Of a DNA stretch of 6,695 nucleotides, positions 1-5,430 are shown one piece after another. The notes under the pieces were generated by a model. That model searched no databases. It worked only from the letters and a program-made list of their open reading frames with translations, and had not been told where the DNA came from. A program made the position numbers and the translations under genes. The DNA comes from an uncultured Roseiflexaceae bacterium (GTDB lineage Bacteria; Chloroflexota; Chloroflexia; Chloroflexales; Roseiflexaceae): NCBI GenBank assembly GCA_903868295.1, contig CAIPUQ010000072.1, positions 1 through 6,695 of the forward strand, in the 5' to 3' direction. Each line of letters starts with the position of its first letter. Positions within the stretch are counted from its first letter, which is position 1.

Positions 1-163
1 AGTCCTGGATTTGCAGCCAGCACAAGGTGGGTACGTCGAGTTCAGCTTTGCAGAAGACGGCATGTATCCCATCGTGACGCATAAGTTTGCCAATGTCGGC
101 AAAGGTGCATTGGGCTTCTTTGTGGCAGGTGATGTCGATACGAGCGCGTTGGGCGGCCATTGA
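1..163 (+). CDS. C-terminal end of a multicopper oxidase / NirK-like cupredoxin protein (partial)
   Basis: Only the last 53 codons are present; reading from base 2 the frame is open to TGA at 161-163. The visible peptide has a cupredoxin-type ending: a beta-strand segment (GGYVEFSFAEDGMYPIV), then THKFANVGKGALGFF and a short polar tail. This resembles the C-terminal end of NirK-type copper nitrite reductases and related multicopper oxidases, where a histidine in the equivalent place (here His27 of the visible part, in VTHKF) ligates the catalytic copper, followed by a glycine/alanine-rich GALGFF strand. The copper site cannot be confirmed because the other ligands lie outside the window, so nitrite reductase cannot be told apart from a laccase-like or other oxidase. 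Such proteins are normally exported. A palindrome beginning 21 nt after the stop probably ends transcription. Confidence 0.72.
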   Translation, partial: VLDLQPAQGGYVEFSFAEDGMYPIVTHKFANVGKGALGFFVAGDVDTSALGGH

Positions 164-184
164 TTCAGCGATGACGAAGTGAAC

Positions 185-221
185 AAACATAGCCCCACGG
201 CATGCCGTGGGGCTATGTTTT
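185..221 (+). terminator. Perfect 36-bp palindrome followed by T run; probable intrinsic terminator and REP-like element
   Basis: Bases 185-220 are a perfect inverted repeat: arms AAACATAGCCCCACGG and its complement around a central CATG. In RNA it folds into a long GC-rich stem ending in UUUU (218-221). It starts 21 nt after the stop of the copper oxidase gene, so it can act as its terminator; the A/T ends make it potentially bidirectional. The GGCATGCC centre and AGCCCC...GGGGCT arms also resemble the REP-type palindromes linked to RAYT transposases, and such a transposase begins at 345. Both roles are inferred. Confidence 0.7.
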
Positions 222-257
222 GGCATGCCGTGGAAATATGTTTTGCATGCCGTATTG
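199..257. repeat. 23-bp tandem repeat, about 2.5 copies, built on GGCATGCCGT
   Basis: Copy 1 (199-221) and copy 2 (222-244) match at 20 of 23 positions; both start GGCATGCCGTGG and end TATGTTTT, differing only at GGC versus AAA in the middle. A third, partial copy (245-253) begins GCATGCCGT and then diverges. The first copy is the right half of the 36-bp palindrome. The second and third keep the self-complementary GCATGC core but have lost the left arm. The array lies between the copper oxidase gene and the transposase and looks like remnants of palindromic elements associated with the latter. Confidence 0.65.
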
Positions 258-321
258 ACCATAATTATGTTTGAAGTAATCTGTTGTTGTCAATCGTACC
301 TTTTCTCCTACACCGGACGGT

Positions 322-339
322 ATACCTCTCAGGAGGTAT
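322..339 (+). promoter_or_regulatory. Hairpin that masks the ribosome binding site of the transposase
   Basis: ATACCTC (322-328) and GAGGTAT (333-339) pair perfectly as a 7-bp stem with a TCAG loop. The Shine-Dalgarno AGGAGG (331-336) lies almost wholly in the loop-proximal part and right arm, 8 nt before the ATG at 345, so folding would hide it from the ribosome. SD-sequestering stem-loops are known to keep transposase translation low in IS200-type elements. The same function here is inferred from position and complementarity. Confidence 0.6.
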
Positions 340-344
340 GAATT

Positions 345-818
345 ATGACCAGATTGAGGATTCCCGACTACGATTATCGCCAACCGAATGCCTTCTTTGT
401 AACGATTCTGGCTTTTCACCGGCAGGATCTCTTTGGCATTCAGACATCGTCAGGAATAGCGACCAATCGGTTAGGGGATATTGTTCATGCGATATGGCAC
501 GAAACACCTGCGCATCAGCATAATATTCAAACAGATGCATTTATTGTGATGCCAAACCATGTCCATGGAATCCTGTGGACTATGGAAGCATACAGCGACC
601 ATCGACCAGAGGGGTTTGGCAACCCCGTCGCACACTCATTGCCTACCGCAATTCGTTCATTCAAGTCAGCGGTCACGCGCGCTGCGCACCGTGATTGTGG
701 ATTCGAACCGGCGTCACCGTGGCAACCACGCTATTGGCTGCATATCATCCGGACGGAGGCGCGGCTCAATCGAATCCGGCACTATATCGAAACAAATCCG
801 CAACGGTCCTATCGATAA
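345..818 (+). CDS. REP-associated tyrosine transposase (RAYT, IS200-like Y1 HUH family)
   Basis: Single-strand DNA nicking and joining enzyme of the Y1 HUH family, 157 aa. The N-terminus RIPDYDYRQPNAFFVTI is typical of RAYT-like proteins. The metal-binding HUH motif is His72-Val-His74 in VMPNHVHGIL. The C-terminal part has WQPRYWLHIIR (126-136) and RHYIETNP (145-152). Aligned by eye with E. coli TnpA-REP (remembered WQPRFWEHAIR and VDYIYINP), the nucleophile is Tyr147, so the active site looks complete. The start at 345 is chosen for the AGGAGG 8 nt upstream; the nearer ATG at 338 is in another frame. It stands alone without a TnpB or accessory gene, as RAYTs do. No palindrome follows the stop, while GCATGC-core repeats lie just upstream. 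It converges on the CoA-transferase gene with only 8 bp between stops. The protein ends soon after NPQR, slightly earlier than many relatives. No convincing promoter was seen; TTGACC at 255-260 is the only -35-like hexamer. Confidence 0.88.
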   Translation: MTRLRIPDYDYRQPNAFFVTILAFHRQDLFGIQTSSGIATNRLGDIVHAIWHETPAHQHNIQTDAFIVMPNHVHGILWTMEAYSDHRPEGFGNPVAHSLPTAIRSFKSAVTRAAHRDCGFEPASPWQPRYWLHIIRTEARLNRIRHYIETNPQRSYR

Positions 819-826
819 TCCAAACA

Positions 827-2017
827 TCACCCCAACACCCCCGACGCGCGGAATGATTCGATCTGCGCTGCGGTAAATCCAAATTCCGCCAAGAGTTCAT
901 CGGTTTGCTCGCCCAACAACGGCGGATGATGACGCACGGTGGCGGGCGTTTCGGAAAACACGTACGGCGCACCAACGACCCGTAACTCCCCGGCTTTGGG
1001 ATGCGGTATGGTCAGCACTTGCTGCAGTGCAGTGACTTGTGGGTCAGCAAAGACCGTGCCCATGTCGTGGATTTCGCCGATGGGGATGCCAGCGGGCAAT
1101 AGAATATCTTCCAACTGGCGCACGGTGTAGTTTTTGAATATCGTACCGAGCTCGGCCTTGAGGGCATCATAGTGCGCTGAACGTGACCCATTCGACACAA
1201 ATCGTGGGTCGCTCAGCAGCTACGGTGCATGCAAGGCCGTGGCAAACTTCTGCCACAGCGCGTTCGTCCCGACTGCCAGGTTGAACCAGCCGTCTTTAGC
1301 TTGGAATACGCCGTACGGCGCGATCTCGGGATTGTGATTGCCCGTGCGCTGGGGCACGTGCTGCGTCGCCAGATATGCCGCCGCGTGGTACGACATCATT
1401 GCCAATTGGCCCGACAACAGCGAGGTGTCGATCGACTGACCGACGCCGGTCATCTGGCGATGGTAGACCGCCACCATAATGGCATAGGCGGCGTTGAGTC
1501 CGCTGATAATGTCGGACAGCGCAATCCCCACCCGCATCGGGTCGCCATCTGGGTAGCCCGTCACACTCATCACGCCGCCGAGGCCTTGGATGACTTGGTC
1601 GTATGCGGCCCGGTGATGGTCGGGGCCGACCTGGCCGAAGCCCGAGATGGAGCAATAAATGATGTCGGGCTTGATGGCTTTGCAGGCAGCATAGTCGAAG
1701 CCGTATTTGGTCATTTGGCCGGGGACGAAGTTTTCAATGACGACATCAGACTGCGCCACCAATTCGCGCATGATAGCAGCCGCATCAGGATGGCGTAAAT
1801 CAATAGTCATGCTGCGTTTGTTGCGATTGACACTCATGAAGTACGTGCTCTCGCCGTTGACGAATGGTGGGCCCCAGGCCCGTGAATTGTCACCGACGTT
1901 GGGTTGTTCGACCTTGATGATGTCGGCGCCCATATCGCCCAACATTTGGGTGCAATAGGGACCGGTCAGTGCACGGCTCATGTCGAGCACACGGATGTTC
2001 GCGAGGGGGAGTGTCAT
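827..2017 (-). pseudogene. Class III (CaiB/BaiF, formyl-CoA transferase family) CoA-transferase interrupted by an in-frame TAG
   Basis: Family III enzymes move CoA between carboxylic acids in the cytosol; the acid used here cannot be told. From ATG at 2017 the protein begins MTLPLANIRVLDMSRALTGP and continues GDMGADIIKVEQP and MSVNRNKRSM. Asp169 (ALSDIISG) sits where the catalytic aspartate of formyl-CoA transferase lies, also at number 169. At codon 266 a TAG (1222-1220) interrupts the frame. Without any shift the reading then resumes LLSDPRFVSNGSRSAHYDAL and runs to the family's typical end, HHPPLLGEQTDELLAEFGF, stopping with TGA at 829-827. The whole would be about 396 aa, normal for the family. 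Relatives usually have an acidic or polar residue before LL-DPRF, so one substitution (CAG or GAG to TAG) explains it. The 265-residue product keeps the aspartate but lacks the C-terminal part. The upstream in-frame ATG at 2059 adds 14 residues unlike the family. No strong Shine-Dalgarno is seen. Alternatives are a base-call error or a very recent mutation. Confidence 0.85.
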
Positions 2018-2092
2018 GGTGAATTCCAATCGCAACAGGCATTCCGGTACAGGATGCAATGCGTCACTGTAGCATGGAACCTGAAGAGAATT

Positions 2093-2185
2093 CAGGTATC
2101 AGGTCTCAGGTATCAGAAGGGCGAGCGAACACGCAGAGGATGGCGCTTGCAGCGCAGTTATCAGGTAGCAGTGATTAGGTATCAG
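2093..2185. repeat. Four degenerate copies of CAGGTATCAG
   Basis: Ten-base units occur at 2093-2102 (CAGGTATCAG), 2107-2116 (identical), 2162-2171 (CAGGTAGCAG, one change) and 2176-2185 (TAGGTATCAG, one change). They come as two pairs, each pair with a 14-bp period, separated by 45 bp. Function is unknown. They may be scars of repeat expansion or protein-binding sites. Confidence 0.55.
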
Positions 2186-2293
2186 TTGGGGGGAACGCAC
2201 ACGCGAAGGAGCAGAGGTATGGAGAACGCAGTGGGATGGCAGCAGATGGGGAGCGATTACGCAGAGGCGCGCGGAATTAAGAACGCAGAGGGG
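2127..2293. repeat. Dispersed degenerate units of the form GAACGCAGAGG
   Basis: Related units lie at 2127-2140 (GAACACGCAGAGGA), 2193-2217 (GAACGCACACGCGAAGGA then GCAGAGG), 2224-2238 (GAACGCAGTGGGATG), 2254-2267 (CGATTACGCAGAGG) and 2281-2293 (GAACGCAGAGGGG). Spacing is irregular (27 to 66 bp) and no copy is exact over its whole length. They interleave with the CAGGTATCAG units, so the whole block looks like decayed intergenic repeat sequence rather than coding DNA. Confidence 0.45.
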
Positions 2294-2329
2294 CAATGCA
2301 CAAGGCGACATTTATCTCGCCCGTATAAA

Positions 2330-2428
2330 TCCCGCCGCCACCACCACAAACCGTACGCCGGGGGCATGCTCCCGGCATATTTTCCCGTCGCCACCACAAC
2401 AAACCGTACGCCGGGGGCATGCTCCCGG
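2330..2428. repeat. Two 46-bp repeats (53-bp period), each with a GCATGC-centred palindrome
   Basis: Copies at 2330-2375 and 2383-2428 differ at only two positions (2335/2388 and 2345/2398). Each ends in an almost perfect palindrome, GCCGGGGGCATGCTCCCGG; in the RNA the one imperfect pair becomes G-U. The right-hand copy touches the stop codon of the CatE-like gene (TAA at 2431-2429), so a transcript of that gene would end in two successive GC-rich hairpins. There is no proper U-tract, so efficient termination is uncertain; mRNA 3'-end protection is another possibility. The GCATGC core is shared with the elements at 185-257. Confidence 0.75.
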
Positions 2429-3268
2429 TTACAACACCACAATCCCCACCTGATTGCCGGCCGGATCACGCACCAGCAACACGGCGTCCTCGAGCGTGAA
2501 CGGGTAATTGGCCGCAGTCAAGCGCGCTGCAACGGCATCCACATCGGCACTCGTGGGCAAGCGTAATGTCCACCACACCAGACCAGTGGCATGCAGGGTC
2601 GGTGCAGGGATGTTTGCGCCGCGCCAGATGTTGTAGCCCACATGGTGGTGATACCTATTGGCCGACACGAACTCGGCCGACAGGCCGAACTGCTGCATCA
2701 AATCAAACCCAAGCAAATCCACATAAAACGTCCGGCTCTGGCCTAATTTGGCGACATGCAGATGCAGATGACCGATGACAGGCAGCTCGGCATCGCCTGC
2801 GTCTGCCAGCAGCGCCTGCAGATCGATGCGGTCGGTCACCATGGCGAGCCCACCGTTGGTGTCTTTGGGCCATGCATCACGCGGGCGGTCGTGATACAGC
2901 TCGATACCGTTGCCTTCGACATCGCTCAGATACAGCGCCTCGCTGACCCCATGGTCCGACGCGCCTTCGAGCTTGAGCCCAAGCGAGACATAGTGTTTGA
3001 GGATTGCACCCAACGCCGCCCGGCTGGGGTAGCGGTAGGCGATATGGTACAACCCGGTGGCTCGCGGCTCGGGCTTGGCGTCGGGATCGGGGATCAGGTA
3101 CAGCAATACCTCGTCATCAGCACCCATCACCACGGTGCCGTTGTCGAGCTTATCGTGCAGGCGGAACTGCAATGCTTGGGTATAGAAGGCATACATCCGG
3201 TCGATATTGTGCACCCGCAATGCAATCGGGCCGAGCGTCGTCTGTGCTGGCAACATGTTTTCCGTCAC
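2429..3268 (-). CDS. VOC-superfamily protein, CatE-like (catechol 2,3-dioxygenase / ring-cleaving type)
   Basis: A 279-aa protein with two vicinal-oxygen-chelate modules, as in the CatE-like group (COG2514), where some members cleave catechol extradiol with Fe(II); the substrate here is unknown. Module 1 (about 11-130) has LGPIALRVHNI, GLYHIAYRYPSR with His75, the group signature EGASDHGVSEALYLSD, and GNGIELYHDRPRDAW with Glu123. Module 2 (about 163-279) has IGHLHLHVAKL (His167/169/171), then RYHHHVGYNIW (207-209) and LLVRDPAGNQVGIV. The metal-ligand glutamate expected near the C-terminus of classical extradiol enzymes is absent (GNQVG), so the metal site may use module 1 residues, or the activity may differ. 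The start is taken as GTG at 3268 with GGAG 5 nt upstream; ATG at 3256 (Met5) is possible. It follows the Pot terminator by 73 nt, so it is likely transcribed on its own, under the palindromic site at 3320-3338. Confidence 0.85.
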   Translation of the reverse strand: MTENMLPAQTTLGPIALRVHNIDRMYAFYTQALQFRLHDKLDNGTVVMGADDEVLLYLIPDPDAKPEPRATGLYHIAYRYPSRAALGAILKHYVSLGLKLEGASDHGVSEALYLSDVEGNGIELYHDRPRDAWPKDTNGGLAMVTDRIDLQALLADAGDAELPVIGHLHLHVAKLGQSRTFYVDLLGFDLMQQFGLSAEFVSANRYHHHVGYNIWRGANIPAPTLHATGLVWWTLRLPTSADVDAVAARLTAANYPFTLEDAVLLVRDPAGNQVGIVVL

Positions 3269-3319
3269 TTCCTCTCCGAATTACTGTCTACAGCATACCC
3301 GCTGCGCCTCGACACCATC

Positions 3320-3338
3320 GTGTACACGGCGTGTACAC
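3320..3338 (-). promoter_or_regulatory. Operator candidate: two GTGTACAC palindromes separated by 3 bp
   Basis: GTGTACACGGCGTGTACAC contains two copies of the self-complementary octamer GTGTACAC spaced 11 bp centre to centre, about one helical turn, so the site is both a direct and an inverted repeat. It begins 52 bp upstream of the GTG start of the CatE-like gene and lies just beyond the Pot terminator, where a dimeric regulator would control that gene. No regulator gene is in the window. No convincing -10/-35 pair was found; TATGCT (3297-3292) is a weak -10 candidate. Confidence 0.5.
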
Positions 3339-3341
3339 ACG

Positions 3342-3366
3342 AAAAGCGGAGGGCTGTGCCCTCCGC
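3342..3366 (-). terminator. Intrinsic terminator of the pot operon
   Basis: Read on the minus strand, GCGGAGGGC (3366-3358), loop ACA and GCCCTCCGC (3354-3346) form a perfect 9-bp GC-rich stem followed directly by TTTT (3345-3342). It begins 21 nt after the potD stop codon, the expected place for ending the potABCD transcript, and separates it from the CatE-like gene. Confidence 0.85.
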
Positions 3367-3386
3367 CTTTCTCCCTCATCCGCTGA

Positions 3387-4552
3387 CTATTCGCCTTTGA
3401 CGGCAGTCCAGACATCCGAGAAGACCGCGGTCGACTCGTTGCGGATAGCCCACTCGAGCCGCTTCATGACCTCGGCATCCGGCGAAAAGCCTTCGGCATA
3501 GAGGGCACCAATGGTCGGATCGAGCAGTGGGATAGCGTCTTTGTTGGGCGTCAGATAGCCGATGTATTCGGTGTTGAGGGCAGCTACCGACGGGTCGAGC
3601 AGGTAGTTCATGAACACATGCACGGTGTAGGCGTTGGGCGATTCCTTCAGGACGACCATGTTGTCCATCCAGATCATGCCGCCTTCTTTGGGGATGACAA
3701 AGCCGATATCGGGATTGCCCGAGAACTCGTCACCCAGGCCGTTGCGTGCCTGCATGGCCTGACCACTCCAGGCGTGGGCAAACAGGTACTCGCCGCTCGA
3801 CAACTTGCGGTTGACGTCGCTGCTGTTGTAGCTGGCGAGGAAAGGCTTTTGGGCAATCAGCAGTTCCTGCACCTTGGCGACAGCCTCAGGGCTGGTCTCG
3901 TTGAGCGAGTACCCAAAGTACTTGAGTGCGGCGCCGGGCACTTCGCGCTCGTCGTCGAGCATGCTGAACTGGCCCTTGTACTGCTCGAGGTTCTTGATAT
4001 CAAAAATCGTCGACCAGCTATCTGGCGTAGTCGGGAAGGTTTTTTGTTGTAGGCAATGCCCGTGATGCCATACATGTAGGGCATCGAATAGGTGTTGCCC
4101 TCATCGAAATACTTGTTCAGCAGGGAGGGTTCGATGTGTGTGCTGTTGGTCAGCAATGTCTTGTCGAGTGGCTGCAACAGCCCCTCAGCAGCCATGGTCT
4201 GCACCGCATAATCCGATGGGGTAACCAGGTCGTAGCCCGAACCGCCCGCACGGACTTTGGCGATCATGTCTTCGTTGGCATCGAAGTTGTCGACCACGAC
4301 CTTGACGCCGTAGGTGGCCTCGAAGTTGGTCAAAATCTCGGGTGCGAGATAATCGGTCCAATTGAGGAAGTTGATTTGGGCGACCAGTTTGCTTTTGTCG
4401 ACGGCTGGGTCGAACGCTGGGCCGGTTGCGGCGGGGGCACCTGCATCCGGTGCTGGGGCACTCGCATCAGGCGCGGCTGCAGGGGCAGCAGCACAGGCAG
4501 TGACCAGTGCGACGATGACGAGCGTCATCAACAAGCGAAACAATCGAGGCAT
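3387..4552 (-). pseudogene. potD: PotD: polyamine-binding lipoprotein of the ABC importer, with a one-base frameshift
   Basis: The extracytoplasmic lipoprotein that captures spermidine/putrescine for PotABC. ATG at 4552 follows AGGAGG by 7 nt. Residues 1-20 are a lipoprotein signal (hydrophobic core, VTAC, lipidated Cys20), then an Ala/Pro-rich linker to about 48. The first lobe has NWTDY (64-68), ANEDMIAKVRAGGSGYDLVTPSDY and YGITGIAYNKK. After Lys171, at six A (plus-strand T run 4040-4045), the frame is lost. One extra A would give NKKTFPTTPDSW and continue through KNLEQYKGQF to the second lobe, 388 aa in all, a normal length. Residues matching E. coli PotD ligands are kept: Trp65, Thr66, Tyr68, Ser113, Tyr115, Asp201, Glu204 (DDEREV), Trp262, Trp295 and Asp297 (WMD), Tyr333. 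Such conservation argues for a recent mutation or a sequencing indel. As written, the product is a 231-aa chimera lacking the second lobe. It is last in the operon, 26 nt after potC. Confidence 0.88.
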
Positions 4553-4578
4553 GACATTCCCTCCTAGTGATGGTCTGA

Positions 4579-5430
4579 TTATCGTTCGTCGGCGCGTCGT
4601 TGCATGAACTGAGACAAAAAGACCAAGAGCATCGAGACAACTAACATTATCGTCGAAATCGCATTAATCGAGGGGGTAATCGCTCGCTTCACACGACCGT
4701 AGACTTCGATGGGCAACAGATTGGTACCAGGACCGACCGTGAAAAAGCTAATGACGAAGTCGTCCAACGACAGCGTAAAGGCAAGCAGTGCACCGCCGAT
4801 GACCCCCGGCAGAATCAATGGCAGGGTAATCCGCCAGAAAATCGTCCGCGTGTCGGCGCCGAGGTCTGCTGCTGCTTCTTCGAGACGCACATCAAAGCCC
4901 TTGAGGCTGGCCCGCACCACCACAGTCACAAACGAAATACAAAATGCCACATGCGAGACGATGACCGTCCAGATGTTCATCCGCAGGGTCACCCCGGTCA
5001 GCGCTTGGATGATCCCGAACGAGAACGAGAAAAATGCCAGCAATGCCAGCGCCATCACAATCTCGGGGATCACGATGGGCATGTACAACAGTGCATCGAG
5101 GCCATCGCGCCCGCGGAAGCGGTACCGCTCCATTCCCAACGCCAGCAACGTCCCCAGGATGGTCGAAAAGAAGGTCGAGACCGTGGCAACCCAGAGGGTG
5201 TTGAACGTCGCGGTCATCATCCGCTGATCATTGAACAGCTTGATGTACCAGTCCAAGGTGAAGCCGGTCCAGCGTACCCCAAACGTGTCTTTGGTAAACG
5301 AAAAAACCACCAACAGCACAATCGGCGCATACAAAAACACATACGTCGACCATGCGTGCATATTCAGGAGACGTCGACCCCAGAGTGGCTGTTTCGTCGG
5401 CGGCTGAAGCGGGCGAGTCGTGTCGATCAT
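4579..5430 (-). CDS. potC: PotC: inner-membrane permease of the polyamine ABC importer
   Basis: One of two membrane subunits forming the polyamine channel, 283 aa. Six hydrophobic segments are visible (about 27-47, 77-100, 114-137, 153-174, 208-229, 257-277). The EAA loop that docks on the ATPase is present at 185-210: EAAADLGADTRTIFWRITLP. PotC-like segments include PIVIPEIVMALALLAFF and SLDDFVISFF. The start chosen is ATG at 5430, which overlaps the potB stop as ATGA; AGGAGG (5440-5435) sits 4 nt upstream inside the end of potB, and the homologous sequence begins here. The open frame extends 31 codons further upstream but that part overlaps potB and looks unlike a permease. The overlap implies translational coupling and matched amounts of the two permeases. 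The frame is intact. Confidence 0.93.
   Translation of the reverse strand: MIDTTRPLQPPTKQPLWGRRLLNMHAWSTYVFLYAPIVLLVVFSFTKDTFGVRWTGFTLDWYIKLFNDQRMMTATFNTLWVATVSTFFSTILGTLLALGMERYRFRGRDGLDALLYMPIVIPEIVMALALLAFFSFSFGIIQALTGVTLRMNIWTVIVSHVAFCISFVTVVVRASLKGFDVRLEEAAADLGADTRTIFWRITLPLILPGVIGGALLAFTLSLDDFVISFFTVGPGTNLLPIEVYGRVKRAITPSINAISTIMLVVSMLLVFLSQFMQRRADER

Larger units (their letters stand above)
2018..2329. other. Gene-free region between the CoA-transferase and the CatE-like gene
   Basis: Apart from the two short-repeat families listed separately, I see no convincing gene here. The reading frames crossing it on either strand have low-complexity, arginine/glutamine-rich translations with no recognisable domain. 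The bases just upstream of 2017 should hold the CoA-transferase promoter. The best candidate read on the minus strand is TGCTACAGT, an extended -10-like element at about 2074-2066, but no matching -35 box is visible. ATTTAT and ATAAAT (about 2310-2329) form a weak inverted pair. Confidence 0.5.

Noticed and set aside
255..283. Promoter for the transposase (TTGACC with TAATCT)
   Set aside because: The -35 matches five of six bases, but the -10 matches only three and is not at ideal spacing, so it is too weak to list as a feature.
1227..1232. GCATGC near the amber codon as a trace of REP insertion
   Set aside because: A six-base match alone is expected by chance, the flanks do not form the longer palindrome, and the surrounding protein frame is undisturbed, so nothing was inserted.
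1229..1798. Long plus-strand open frame (189 aa) antisense to the CoA-transferase
   Set aside because: It mirrors the codon structure of the well-supported minus-strand gene, has no recognisable domain, and its translation is rich in Arg/His/Val as expected of a GC-biased antisense frame.
2330..2428. CRISPR-like repeat pair
   Set aside because: There are only two copies, the interval between them is 7 bp rather than a spacer-sized unique sequence, and no cas genes are present.
1904..2566. Plus-strand open frame of 220 aa spanning the repeat region
   Set aside because: It runs across the start of one real gene, the intergenic repeats and the end of another. The translation is low-complexity (Arg, Gln, His, Gly) with no domain.
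4040..4045. Programmed ribosomal frameshift in potD
   Set aside because: PotD proteins are not known to need one. The P-site codon would re-pair poorly after a slip, and no downstream stimulatory hairpin was evident. Kept only as a minor alternative in the finding.
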